From: Mucilaginibacter arboris
Lineage (GTDB): Bacteria > Bacteroidota > Bacteroidia > Sphingobacteriales > Sphingobacteriaceae
Direction of reading: 5' to 3'
Assembly: GCF_009754915.1 (NCBI RefSeq)
Contig: NZ_WPIK01000018.1
Span: 1-64,000, forward strand
Length of the DNA: 64,000 nucleotides
The position numbers and the translations under genes were made by a program. Below are positions 16,971 to 26,438 of the stretch, piece after piece. The notes under the pieces were generated by a model. It saw only the letters and a list, made by a program, of their open reading frames with translations. It had not been told where the DNA came from and did no database searches. The first letter of the stretch is position 1; the number at the start of each line of letters is the position of its first letter.

Positions 16971-19133
16971 TTACCTGATCAAAGTAATAGAGCCTGATTT
17001 TACAACCCTTTCTTTCCGGTAGCTGTCCGACCCTTCCAAAACCCAGTAATACGCGCCTACCGGTGCTTTGCTTCCGTTAAAAGTACCGTCCCAATAATCG
17101 GTAAGCTGTTTGGTTTCAAAAACCTGTTGCCCGTACCGGTTGTAAATTTTCAGATAATTCAATTGCAAAACACCTTCAAAACTGAATTTAAAAAAATCAT
17201 TTGTACCATCTCCATTAGGCGTGAACACATTCGGTGCAATAATTTTAACTACCGGAGGTGGATTAATTATTACCGAAACAGGCAAAATAAGTGTACACCC
17301 GGCAGCAGTTGCAGCTTTAATATAATAAATACCGCTTTTTTGAACTGCATCCGGATTATCTACAGCCATCTTTGCTGCAGTGTCTTTCCAATAGGTATAA
17401 GTTAAGTTATTGCTGCCGGTGTAGGTAACTGTTAAATCTACTGTAGCCGGGAAAACAACAGGCAAAGGATTGGTAATTTTAAACGCAGGAAGTGGAAATA
17501 TTTGCGCCACTACAGGGGAAATGGAAGAACAGCCTGCAGCATTGGCAGCTTTAATATAATAAGTACCGCTTGTTGTAATTTGATCTGGCGAAGGTAAAGG
17601 GTTAGTTGCAGCCGCGTCTGTCCAATAAGAATAAGTTAAATTAGGATCGCTTCCTGTTGTTACAGAAGCCGAAGTTAAGCTAAGGACTGCACAGCTTGAA
17701 ACATTGTTTACAACTAACACTGGTTTTTGCCCGATAACCACGTTTACCGGTACAACCGTAGAGCAACCTATTGTATTTACGCCTTTAATATAATACGTTC
17801 CTGCCGAATCTATCGCTTGCGGAGATGTTAAAGGTACAGTTGCATTTTTATCCTTCCAATAAGTATAAGTTAATGCAGAATTGCTTCCGGCAGTAATTTT
17901 ACTTTGGGTAAGATCAACTTTATCCGGCGCACAAACCGGACCGGGATTAGTGATGAGGATAGAAGGTGCTTTATTTAGGATGACTTTGATGGGTTTAATA
18001 TCAGAACAGCCTGCTGCATTAACAGCCTGGATATAATAAGTACCACTGACAATTACATGTTCTGCATCCGGGACGTAATTTTGTGCATCAGGATCTGTAA
18101 AATAGGAATAGGTTAAGTTTGAACTGCTTCCGGCAGTTATATCCTTCCCTTTCAAACTAACGCCTGATTCGCATCCCGAAATAGAATCCTGCACGTTAAG
18201 TGTTAAAATATCCGGAGATGCATTTACGGTGGTATATAAAGTATCTTCACAGCCTAAACCCGGAAAAGGGACAATCCTTAAAGCATAATGTGTTTGATCT
18301 GGCGGTGCAGGCGAAATAGTTAAAGTATTGCTTGTGCCCAGCACTTTAGAAAAATCGTCATTGTACCAGTAATATTCTTTGAAACCGGCCGGCGCACTCA
18401 TTTTTAAAAAGGAATTACCGGCACAATAAGTATTACCTGTAATGGGCGATGCACAATTTTCGTTCACATCTACATAAGCATAACCAAAATGGCCGCCGAG
18501 AGTACAATCATTGGTAGTAAATTCAAGGCGTAAAGTTTTGCCTGAGTATCCGAATAAATTGATTGTAATAGGCGCCCAAGGTTTGTAAACAACGCCGTTT
18601 CCAAAACTGGATTGCTGAAATCCTGGCAAGCCGGAAGATGCAACAAATTCAAAAGAACCACAATTTACATATTGATTAGATGCAACATCAAAAACACGGG
18701 CAGTAAATTTAGGTTGCTCATAACTTGCATGATTTGGGTTTTGAAATACAACAGCATAGTTGTAAATAATACTATAGTTTGCCTGATTATTGGGAACGGT
18801 AAACGTATAACTTACTCTTTCTGCCTGGGCACCTGTTTGATCATTACCTAATTTTAACGAATACAAACTTCCATTTGGGCAGGTAACCGGAAATTGTCCG
18901 TAAGGATCGAGTTGGTTGTTCTGATATTTCAACACAGTATGCCTTCCGGGAACAGGTGAAGAAGGATTAACTGTAATATTACCTGCTCTGTCAATATTAC
19001 CAATATAACATTGCCAGTTTTGCAGGTCTCCAGTTTCAAAACCAATATTTTGCGGACATTGAGAAGCCTGACCAAACACATGATTAGTCAAAAACAAAAT
19101 TAAACACCCTATAAAAGCACTATAAAATTTCAT
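16971..19133 (-). CDS. Secreted protein with T9SS type B (gliding motility, CHU_C) C-terminal domain
   Basis: This is a 720-residue exported protein (signal peptide ending TNHVFGQ). The N-terminal region (about 25-230) is a carbohydrate-binding-like domain with GFETGDLQNWQCYIG. It is followed by four tandem modules of about 75-80 residues, each with LTYxYWxD, SGTYYIKAxNxxGCS and a proline-rich end. The C-terminus has VFTPNGDGTNDFFKF, YNRYGQQVFE and YWDGTFNGSKAPVGAYYWVL, the CHU_C/type B sorting signal for type IX secretion. Repeated modules suggest an adhesin or surface protein. No partner gene is adjacent. Confidence 0.88.
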   Translation of the reverse strand: MKFYSAFIGCLILFLTNHVFGQASQCPQNIGFETGDLQNWQCYIGNIDRAGNITVNPSSPVPGRHTVLKYQNNQLDPYGQFPVTCPNGSLYSLKLGNDQTGAQAERVSYTFTVPNNQANYSIIYNYAVVFQNPNHASYEQPKFTARVFDVASNQYVNCGSFEFVASSGLPGFQQSSFGNGVVYKPWAPITINLFGYSGKTLRLEFTTNDCTLGGHFGYAYVDVNENCASPITGNTYCAGNSFLKMSAPAGFKEYYWYNDDFSKVLGTSNTLTISPAPPDQTHYALRIVPFPGLGCEDTLYTTVNASPDILTLNVQDSISGCESGVSLKGKDITAGSSSNLTYSYFTDPDAQNYVPDAEHVIVSGTYYIQAVNAAGCSDIKPIKVILNKAPSILITNPGPVCAPDKVDLTQSKITAGSNSALTYTYWKDKNATVPLTSPQAIDSAGTYYIKGVNTIGCSTVVPVNVVIGQKPVLVVNNVSSCAVLSLTSASVTTGSDPNLTYSYWTDAAATNPLPSPDQITTSGTYYIKAANAAGCSSISPVVAQIFPLPAFKITNPLPVVFPATVDLTVTYTGSNNLTYTYWKDTAAKMAVDNPDAVQKSGIYYIKAATAAGCTLILPVSVIINPPPVVKIIAPNVFTPNGDGTNDFFKFSFEGVLQLNYLKIYNRYGQQVFETKQLTDYWDGTFNGSKAPVGAYYWVLEGSDSYRKERVVKSGSITLIR

Positions 19134-19232
19134 TTATATAAGAGGTATATTGCGCTAAAGGAGGCTAGTCTTAAATAGGTTAAGTGTACTGATAAATCTA
19201 ACAGTATTTACTGGAAAATGAAACTAAATTTA

Positions 19233-19289
19233 TTTTTATAAATGATAAAAGGAGCACCATTTCTGATACTCCTTTTATGCACTTAAAAT
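19233..19289. repeat. Opposed pair of divergent dispersed-element copies
   Basis: GATAAAAGGAGCACC (19243-19257) faces GATACTCCTTTTATGCAC (19265-19282). Both carry GGAG instead of GAAG, and the pair can form a stem. It lies 3' of the RND permease gene, so it could serve as a terminator. Confidence 0.6.
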
Positions 19290-19298
19290 CATTAACTA

Positions 19299-22200
19299 TC
19301 AGTGTTGCCCCTCGGCATCAGGTTTGTAATTGGCTTTCATTTCTTCCAGCTTCTTTTTGCCATAAGCAAACTTGGTGATGATTACATATAGTACAGGAAC
19401 AATAAAAATTGCTAGTAATGTTGCAGCAAGCATTCCTCCCAAAACCGTAAAACCAATGGTTTGCCTTGATTGTGCACCTGCACCTGATGCAAACACCAGC
19501 GGTAAAACACCCAGCATAAAAGCCATAGACGTCATTACAATTGGCCGTAAACGAAGCCTTACTGCTTCTAGTGTTGATTTTTCTACGTCCATTCCTTTAT
19601 CCACCCTTTCTTTGGCAAACTCTACAATCAGAATAGCATTTTTGGCTGCCAGGCCAATCAGCGTTATCAATCCGATCTGGGCATAAATATTATTATCAAT
19701 ATGTGGCACAAAGGTTAAAAACAGGATCGCACCAAACGCACCGATCGGTACAGCCAAAAGCACAGAGAAAGGAACAGACCAACTTTCGTATAATGCAGCC
19801 AGGAACAAAAACACAAACATGATGGATAAACCAAAAATGTAAATTGTTTTAGAACCAGATGCCAGCTCTTCCCGGCTTAAACCCGAGAACTCATAGCCGT
19901 AACCCTGAGGCAACGTTTGTGCCGCTACTTCTTTTAAGGCATTTAAAGCATCGCCGCTACTATAACCCGGCGCCTGGCCACCATCAATTTCTGATGACCT
20001 AAACAAATTATAGTGAGAAATAAGCGGCGCACTTTCTATAACTTTATAAGAAGTAAGCGTACTTAAAGGCACCATGGTACCGGCCTGGTTTCTTACATAA
20101 TATTGTCCCAAATTTTTAATGTCGGTACGATAAGAAGAATCAGCCTGTTCTAATACGCGGAAGTTGCGGCCATAAATGGTAAAATCATTTACATAAGTAC
20201 TTCCGAGGTAAGTTCCTAAAGCACTGAAAACATCAGACACCAGTACACCTAATTTTTTAGCTTTTTCACGGTCAACCTCTAACTGATAACTTGGTGTACG
20301 AGCTGTAAAAAAGGTAAATGCCCTTGAAATTTCCGGCCGTTTGTTAGCTGCTGCTACAAAATTCTGGATAACATTTTCAAAACCTTTAATATCTGTACTG
20401 GGCTCTCTTTGTTCGATAATAAAGGAGAAACCGGCCGTATTACCCAATCCCGGAATAGCCGGCGGCGGAATAACAACGATACTTGCTTCTTTTATCACCG
20501 ATAATTTTTTTTGTATCGTACCGATCATTGCCTGCAACTGCAGCGATTTGTCTTTCCGCTGGTCCCAAGGCTTCAGCGAACAAAAAATAGTACCGCTGTT
20601 TGATTTATTGGCAAAAGTAACCGCGTTCAATCCTCCAAGCGCCGCATAATGCCCTACGCCGGGAATGCTGTCCAGAATCCCCATCATTTGCTTTAACACA
20701 GTGACTGCCCTTGTTGTTGAAGAGGCTTCAGGCAAATCAAAAGTGATGTAAAGCCTTCCTTCATCTTCCGTAGGAATAAAACCAGAAGGTTTATTTTTAA
20801 ACAACAGAATGGTTCCGACAATTATGCAAACCAATATTATGACTATGAATTTAGCGTGATGAATACCTTTGTCTACACCGTTACGGTATTTATTGGTGAT
20901 CTTTTCAAACCTGCTATTAAACCAGGCGAAAAATCGATCTAATAAAGAGTGCGGTTTTTTTCCTTCTTTATCTTTTTCTGTAGGCTTTAAAATTAGTGTA
21001 CATAACGCAGGTGTTAAAGATAAAGCCACAAAAGCAGAGATTAGTACGGATATGGCAATCGTAATAGCAAACTGCTGATACAATCGGCCTACAATACCCG
21101 GAATAAAGCCAACCGGAACAAATACCGCTGCCAAAATTAAAGCAATAGCAATTACCGGAGCAGAGATATCACTCATGGCATGCATAGTAGCATCTTTCGG
21201 CGACATGCCCTGCTCGTCCATATAATGCTGTACAGCCTCTACCACTACAATGGCATCATCCACCACAATACCTATCGCTAATACAAAGCCAAATAAGGTT
21301 AAGGTGTTAATAGTAAACCCGAGCGGAATGAAAAATATAAATGTACCAATAATGGATACCGGGATAGCCAGCACCGGAATTAAAGTTGCACGCCAGCTTT
21401 GCAGAAACAAGTACACAACAACAATTACCAGGAGTAATGCAATAACAAGTGTTTCAACTACTTCGTGAACTGATACTTGTACAACGGTTACAGATTCAAA
21501 TGGTACAACATAATCAACATCGGCAGGAAACTGCTTTTTCAACTGGTCCATCATGTTATAAACACCTTCTGCTGTAGAAAGCGCATTACTTCCGGGTGCC
21601 TGATAAACTAACAGGTATGATGCCCTTTTACCGTCAACAAACGAATTACCGGTATAGTTAAATTTACCAAGTTCAATACGGGCAACATCTTTTAAATAAG
21701 TGATTGAACCTGTTGTCGGATCGGTTTTAACGATTACTTTTCCAAATTCTTCAGGTTCAACCAATCGGCCTTTTACAAATACGGTATATTCAAATACTTG
21801 AGAATTTTTCTGCGGAGGCGCACCTACTGTTCCGGCTGCTACCTGTACATTCTGCTCCTGTAAAGCTGCTGTAACCTGTGCCGGTGTAATACGCAGTTCC
21901 GCTAATTTATCCGGTTTAAGCCAGACACGCATACTAAAATCATCCGCACGGGTAAAAATATCACCTACGCCCTTAGTCCTGCCTAATGCATCTTTAACAT
22001 AGATATTGGTATAATTATCTAAAAAAGTAACGTTATGCGTTCCTTTTGGAGAATACAAAGCAACCAGCATCAGGATGCTCGGGTTTCTTTTACGTACGGT
22101 AATGCCTAAACGCTGCACTTCCTGCGGCAAAGTAGGTGTAGCAATACTTACCCTGTTTTGCACGTCTAAGGTAGCAATGTCAATATTAGTACCGACTTCA

Positions 22201-22484
22201 AAATTTGCAGTCATGCTCATTTGTCCGTTACTGGTACTGTTGCTGGTCAGATAAGTCATGCCCGGTGTTCCGTTAACCTGCACTTCCACAGGTGTCGCTA
22301 CGGTTTGCTCAACTGTTTGGGCGTCTGCTCCGGTATAAGTACTGGTAATATTTACGGTAGGCGGTGTAATTTCGGGATATTGCCCGATAGATAAAGAACT
22401 CATGGCCAATAAACCAACTATTACGATAACCAATGAGATAACGATAGCGGTAACCGGCCTGCGTATAAAAGTTTCTGCAATCAT
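19299..22484 (-). CDS. RND multidrug efflux permease, AcrB/HAE1 family
   Basis: This 1061-residue inner-membrane proton-drug antiporter has the N-terminus MIAETFIRRPVTAIVISLVIV (first transmembrane helix). The proton-relay Asp pair is in GIVVDDAIVVVEAVQ, and the conserved Lys of the relay is in IGLAAKNAILIVEFAKE. Two large periplasmic loops lie between helices 1-2 and 7-8. The frame extends to 22559, but MIAETFIRRP is the conserved start, so the ATG at 22484 is used; it leaves a 28-base gap after the adaptor gene. It is the third gene of a TolC-AcrA-AcrB order operon. Confidence 0.95.
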   Translation of the reverse strand: MIAETFIRRPVTAIVISLVIVIVGLLAMSSLSIGQYPEITPPTVNITSTYTGADAQTVEQTVATPVEVQVNGTPGMTYLTSNSTSNGQMSMTANFEVGTNIDIATLDVQNRVSIATPTLPQEVQRLGITVRKRNPSILMLVALYSPKGTHNVTFLDNYTNIYVKDALGRTKGVGDIFTRADDFSMRVWLKPDKLAELRITPAQVTAALQEQNVQVAAGTVGAPPQKNSQVFEYTVFVKGRLVEPEEFGKVIVKTDPTTGSITYLKDVARIELGKFNYTGNSFVDGKRASYLLVYQAPGSNALSTAEGVYNMMDQLKKQFPADVDYVVPFESVTVVQVSVHEVVETLVIALLLVIVVVYLFLQSWRATLIPVLAIPVSIIGTFIFFIPLGFTINTLTLFGFVLAIGIVVDDAIVVVEAVQHYMDEQGMSPKDATMHAMSDISAPVIAIALILAAVFVPVGFIPGIVGRLYQQFAITIAISVLISAFVALSLTPALCTLILKPTEKDKEGKKPHSLLDRFFAWFNSRFEKITNKYRNGVDKGIHHAKFIVIILVCIIVGTILLFKNKPSGFIPTEDEGRLYITFDLPEASSTTRAVTVLKQMMGILDSIPGVGHYAALGGLNAVTFANKSNSGTIFCSLKPWDQRKDKSLQLQAMIGTIQKKLSVIKEASIVVIPPPAIPGLGNTAGFSFIIEQREPSTDIKGFENVIQNFVAAANKRPEISRAFTFFTARTPSYQLEVDREKAKKLGVLVSDVFSALGTYLGSTYVNDFTIYGRNFRVLEQADSSYRTDIKNLGQYYVRNQAGTMVPLSTLTSYKVIESAPLISHYNLFRSSEIDGGQAPGYSSGDALNALKEVAAQTLPQGYGYEFSGLSREELASGSKTIYIFGLSIMFVFLFLAALYESWSVPFSVLLAVPIGAFGAILFLTFVPHIDNNIYAQIGLITLIGLAAKNAILIVEFAKERVDKGMDVEKSTLEAVRLRLRPIVMTSMAFMLGVLPLVFASGAGAQSRQTIGFTVLGGMLAATLLAIFIVPVLYVIITKFAYGKKKLEEMKANYKPDAEGQH

Positions 22485-22512
22485 ATTGATGCTTTCCTTA
22501 TGTCTTAAAAAA

Positions 22513-23649
22513 TTATTTTCCTGCTTGTTGCTGACTTTGCGGTGCTTGTTTTGGGGCACCTAAAGTAATATGTCCGCCATCACGAAGCTTCTGTAAACCT
22601 TCTGTAATGATTTGATCGCCTTCTTTTATGCCACCTAAAACAACTACATTGCTTTTTACCTTGGGGCCTATTTTTATCTTGTGCTGTTTGGCAATTGTAT
22701 CTTGCGCCACAAAAACAAAGAATTCACCCATCTGCTCAACCACTGCTTTATATGGGATAACTAATTGGTTTCCGGAAGCAGTATTTAAAACATTCAATAC
22801 ACAGCTCATTCCATCAACCAATTCGTTTTGAGGGTTTGGAAACCGAATTCTTACCCTCATTGTTCCAGTTTGATTATTTACCCCCCTGTCAATAACTGCT
22901 ATTTTTCCAGGATGATTATACGCTTGTCCATCTGATAGCTGTAATTTAAAAGTTGAATCTTGCTTTAGGGCTTTGTTTTGCAGTTTAACAAATCGGTCTA
23001 TATTGCTTTCATCTACCACAAAATCAACCGCAATAGGGTTTTCTGAGGAAATAGTGTTTAACAAGGTACTGCCGGGGGTAACTTGAGCGCCTAACCTTAC
23101 CTGTGAAATACCAATACGGCCGGTAAAAGGTGCTTTAATAATTGCATAACTTAAATTTGCCTGTGCGGATTTGACAGCAGCGGCAGAAGCTGCCACCTGG
23201 CTCCTGCTGGTTTCTAACGTGGCTATAGCGTTATCTACAATTTGACGTGCAACCGCATCTTGTTTTAACAACTGTGTATAACGATCAGCATCTTTTTGAG
23301 CACGAACAAGACTAGCCTGTGAACTCGCTAAGTTTGCCTTAGCCTGCTGGTAAGTGGCTTCATAAAGCCTTCGGTCAATTTCATATAAAACTTTTCCTTT
23401 CGGGACCACTTCTCCTTCCTTAAAATAAATACCGGTTATAAAACCGGTAACTTGTGAGCGAAGTTCAACACTGTTCAGGGCAACCACAGTGCCCGGAAAC
23501 TGGTCATAATAGGTTGCATCCGTTTTTTCAACTGCCTGTACATTTACCGGTGTTGGAGGTAAGGCTGTATTCTTTTTTTGAGATTTTGAACAAGACACCC
23601 AGGTTGCAGAACTTATGAAAAGAATAAGAGGAATATATTTATATTTCAT
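22513..23649 (-). CDS. RND efflux periplasmic adaptor lipoprotein, AcrA/MexE family
   Basis: This 378-residue membrane fusion protein has an N-terminal lipoprotein signal with lipobox-like ATWVSC at about residue 20. The lipoyl half-motifs are GFITGIYFKEGEVVPKGKVLYEID and IIKAPFTGRIGISQVRLGAQVTPG, flanking a long alpha-hairpin (about 95-160). A beta-barrel and membrane-proximal domain follow. It links the AcrB-like pump to the TolC-like channel. Spacing to the upstream channel gene is 14 bases. The C-terminus (PKQAPQSQQQAGK) is a low-complexity tail. Confidence 0.94.
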   Translation of the reverse strand: MKYKYIPLILFISSATWVSCSKSQKKNTALPPTPVNVQAVEKTDATYYDQFPGTVVALNSVELRSQVTGFITGIYFKEGEVVPKGKVLYEIDRRLYEATYQQAKANLASSQASLVRAQKDADRYTQLLKQDAVARQIVDNAIATLETSRSQVAASAAAVKSAQANLSYAIIKAPFTGRIGISQVRLGAQVTPGSTLLNTISSENPIAVDFVVDESNIDRFVKLQNKALKQDSTFKLQLSDGQAYNHPGKIAVIDRGVNNQTGTMRVRIRFPNPQNELVDGMSCVLNVLNTASGNQLVIPYKAVVEQMGEFFVFVAQDTIAKQHKIKIGPKVKSNVVVLGGIKEGDQIITEGLQKLRDGGHITLGAPKQAPQSQQQAGK

Positions 23650-23663
23650 ATTGTGTTTAAAAT

Positions 23664-25013
23664 TTAATAATTAACCGGAAGGGAACCTAACGCTCTTTGC
23701 AGATCTACTTTACTGGAAAGCACCATAAACAAAGCATTGTTATAATTAATTTGGGAAGTACGAAGGTCTGACTGCGCCACAATTACATCCAGATAAGTTT
23801 TAATACCTTCTCTATATTGAAGAAAAACCACATTGTAAACTTCATTGGCCAGATCAACATTTTCTTTCTGCGTAGTCAATTCTACATAATTGCTTTTGTA
23901 ACTGGCCAAAGCCTGCGTTACCTCTGTACTGATAACATTCCGGCTGTTAACCAAATCAAGGTCGGCACGGTCTACTACCAGTTTCGCCCTTCTTAAATTT
24001 TGCAACCGCCTGTTTCCCTGAAAAATTGGGATAGTTAAAGTAAGTCCTGCATAAGCATTAGGATAACTTTGATTATATAGCGTGGAAAACTGATTGCTTA
24101 AATAAGAAAGATTATAGTTACCAAAGGCAGAAACGGAAGGAAGATAACCATAACGATAATAACTGACGTTTAGGTTTTGTAAAGATTTTGTAGTTTCCAG
24201 CAATTGATATTCTATCCTGTTTCCTGCATTGGCAACCACATTGGTATCGATAGCAATTTCCCTTGATAAAGCTATACTATCATAAACCGGATTGATGGGG
24301 CGGTTATCTGCATTGCCCATTAATTCTTTTAAAGTTGCCGTATTTGCTTTAACAGTTTCCTGTGTTTGCTTATGCGATGCCAATTCATTGTTTAAGGCAA
24401 TAGTTGCCTGCTTATAATCAATTTTATCTACAACCCCTGCCTGATATTGCTGGTAAGCATCTTTTAAAGCCCGCCGTAACCTTACAATATTGGCATTAAT
24501 AATTTCCAGTTGCTTTTCTGAAAGCAATAAACTATAAAATGCTTTGCTAACATCAGATACAACATTAATCTGGCTGCTTAACGTATTTTGCTTGTAATAC
24601 TGCCGCGAAAACCTTGCTGTACGGGAAGCTAATAAAACATCATTATTATAAATTGTTTGATTGCCGGAGAAACCAATAGCCGACGTATTGTTTACACCAA
24701 CCTGGGTAATAATAGGCGCGCCTGCACCATTAATAACTGTTTGCGACGGAAGTTGAAAATAATGCTGATAAGAGCCTGTAGCGCCTACTTGCGGGAGCCA
24801 CGCTGATAAAGCAATGCTGATGTTCCGCTCATTAATTTCTTCATCAAGTGTTGCCTGTTTTAAAACCGGCTGGTTTTTTAATGCATAACGGATACATTCC
24901 TGTAAAGAAACAACGGGTGGAAGGGAATCTCTGGAAGCTTGTGCGTGCAGAAAAAACGGACAACAGAACAGGAAGAATATAACGTAGTAAATTTTAATGT
25001 AACTAAAACACAT
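23664..25013 (-). CDS. TolC family outer membrane efflux protein
   Basis: This 449-residue outer-membrane factor is exported (hydrophobic leader, FFLFCCPFFLHAQA). The mature part begins with PPVVSLQECIRYALKNQPVLKQATLDEEI, the first of two repeated TolC helical-hairpin halves. YAGLTLTIPIFQGNRRLQNLRRAK marks the second half, and the end LDVIVAQSDLRTSQINYNNALF is typical. It is the first gene of the efflux operon. Upstream is the tandem repeat block, so any regulator or promoter must lie in the 185-base AT-rich stretch at 25014-25198. No TetR-type regulator is present nearby. Confidence 0.93.
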   Translation of the reverse strand: MCFSYIKIYYVIFFLFCCPFFLHAQASRDSLPPVVSLQECIRYALKNQPVLKQATLDEEINERNISIALSAWLPQVGATGSYQHYFQLPSQTVINGAGAPIITQVGVNNTSAIGFSGNQTIYNNDVLLASRTARFSRQYYKQNTLSSQINVVSDVSKAFYSLLLSEKQLEIINANIVRLRRALKDAYQQYQAGVVDKIDYKQATIALNNELASHKQTQETVKANTATLKELMGNADNRPINPVYDSIALSREIAIDTNVVANAGNRIEYQLLETTKSLQNLNVSYYRYGYLPSVSAFGNYNLSYLSNQFSTLYNQSYPNAYAGLTLTIPIFQGNRRLQNLRRAKLVVDRADLDLVNSRNVISTEVTQALASYKSNYVELTTQKENVDLANEVYNVVFLQYREGIKTYLDVIVAQSDLRTSQINYNNALFMVLSSKVDLQRALGSLPVNY

Positions 25014-25198
25014 AGAATTTTGATGTTGCTTATATTAATCTACAAAATAACCTATATGTTTTACAAAAGTTAATCATTTGATTAACATATTACCGTAGGA
25101 GGCTAAAAATCAGGTCATTAAGAATTTTTGTAATTTAATTTTTACATAAACAAAAATTTATGCTGAGGAAAATAGTGGTATAAATAGCATTTTTATTG
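25014..25198. other. AT-rich upstream region of the efflux operon
   Basis: This is a gene-free stretch between the efflux operon and the repeat block. I see no clear operator or hairpin; the operon promoter should be here. Confidence 0.4.
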
Positions 25199-25862
25199 AA
25201 GTTGTTTAAACTTTTTTCCTGGTTTTCTTTTTTTAGGCTAATGCTTCTTTTATCACCTAAAAATTTAAGCATCGTTTCTTTTGATTTAGAAATGGTTTAA
25301 ACTTTTTTCTGGTTTTCTTTTTTAGGCTGATACTTCTTTTATCACCTAAAAAACTTGATCACCGTATCTTTTGATTTAGAAATGGTTTAAACTTTTTTCC
25401 TGGTTTTCTTTTTTGGGTCGATGCTTCTTTTATCACCTAAAAAATTTGACCATCGTTTCTTTTGATTTAGAAATGGTTTAAACTTTTTTTCCTGGTTTTC
25501 TTTTTTGGGCCGATGCTTCTTTTATCACCTAAAAATTTAAGCATCGTTTTTTTTGATTTAGAAGTGGTTTAAACTTTTTTTTCTGGCTTTCTTTTTTTAG
25601 GCGGATGCTTCTTTTATCACCTAAAAATTTGAACATCGTTCTTTTTGATCTGTTTAAATAAATGCAACACCAGTTTTTACCCGGTAAAAGAAGCATTAAT
25701 TGATTGTTGATCGGGAAAAGTTTAAACAAGTACATTGCTAAAAATTTGAACATCGTTTTTTTTGATCTGTTTAAATAAACGCAACACCAGTTTTTACCCG
25801 GTAAAAGAAGCATTAACTAATTGATTGTTGATCGGGAAAAGTTTAAACAAGTACATTGCTAA
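25199..25862 (+). repeat. Tandemly amplified composite element (five left units, two right units)
   Basis: Five units of 90-91 bases start at GTTTAAAC positions 25204, 25295, 25385, 25476 and 25567. Each continues with a T-rich stretch, TTTTCTTTTTTAGG or a variant, ATGCTTCTTTTATCACCTAAAAA, and in units 1-4 TTTTGATTTAGAAATGG or a close variant. They are followed by two units of about 117-121 bases (from 25621 and 25738), each with GATCTGTTTAAATAAA, TTTTTACCCGGTAAAAGAAGCAT in opposite orientation, and GGGAAAAGTTTAAACAAG. The block ends inside the 3' end of the macro-domain gene. Open frames inside it are repeat artefacts. Confidence 0.9.
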
Positions 25863-26389
25863 AAATAATCCAGGTACTTTCTTATCAGATTAAAGTTTTC
25901 CTCATCATAACAAACAAAAATTACTTGCATAATTTCATTACTGCCTTGCATGAAATTTCGAACTGCTTGTACAGCAATACGTGAGGCTTTTTCTTTTGGA
26001 AAACGATAAACGCCCGTACTGATATTGGGAAAAGCAATGCTGGTTAACCGATGTGCCGCTGCTAATTTTAAAGAATTGGTGTAACAATCTGCTAATTTTT
26101 CTTCCTCCTGTTTTTTGCCGCCATTCCAAACAGGCCCAACCGTATGGATAACATATTTTGCAGGAAGATTGCCACCAGTGGTAATTACAGCTTCACCGGT
26201 TGGGCAACGGCCTAGCCTGGCTACAATTGCTTTACACTCTTCCAGAATTGTTTTACCACCAGCACGATGGATTGCGCCATCAACTCCTCCTCCGCCTAAT
26301 AACGATGAATTAGCGGCATTTATAATTGCATCTGCCGCAATTTTTGTAATATCGCCCTGAACAACTTGCATGTCTTGCTTATCTGGCAT
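25859..26389 (-). CDS. Macro domain ADP-ribose-binding protein (YmdB-like deacetylase)
   Basis: This 176-residue single macro domain has QGDITKIAADAIINAANSSLLGGGGVDGAIHRAGG at about residues 11-45, the catalytic/ADP-ribose loop of O-acetyl-ADP-ribose deacetylases, and FPNISTGVYRFPKEKASRIAV at about 120-140. Such enzymes hydrolyse O-acetyl-ADP-ribose or remove ADP-ribose from proteins or nucleic acids. The stop codon lies at the very edge of the tandem repeat block, so the C-terminal residues (YLDYF) border repeat DNA. It is separated from the glcD-like gene by 40 bases. An internal Met at residue 7 is an alternative start. Confidence 0.9.
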   Translation of the reverse strand: MPDKQDMQVVQGDITKIAADAIINAANSSLLGGGGVDGAIHRAGGKTILEECKAIVARLGRCPTGEAVITTGGNLPAKYVIHTVGPVWNGGKKQEEEKLADCYTNSLKLAAAHRLTSIAFPNISTGVYRFPKEKASRIAVQAVRNFMQGSNEIMQVIFVCYDEENFNLIRKYLDYF

Positions 26390-26413
26390 AATATATTAAG
26401 CAGCCAAAGCAGC

Positions 26414-26438
26414 ATACTGTTTTTATGCACTAAAAAAT
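26414..26438 (-). repeat. Short dispersed element, ACAG variant, overlapping the glcD-like stop
   Basis: ATACTGTTTTTA-TGCAC-TAAAAAA. The stop codon TAG of the oxidase gene (26430-26432, minus strand) is the TAG of TTTTTTAGTGCATAAAAACAG. Confidence 0.75.

Noticed and set aside
25529-25813. 94-codon minus-strand frame with duplicated MLLLPGKNWCC peptide
   Set aside because: It is a translation of the tandem repeat block; the repeats explain the apparent protein repeat.
25199-25862. CRISPR array
   Set aside because: The spacing is regular, but entire 90-91 base units are repeated with no unique spacers, and no cas genes are in the window.
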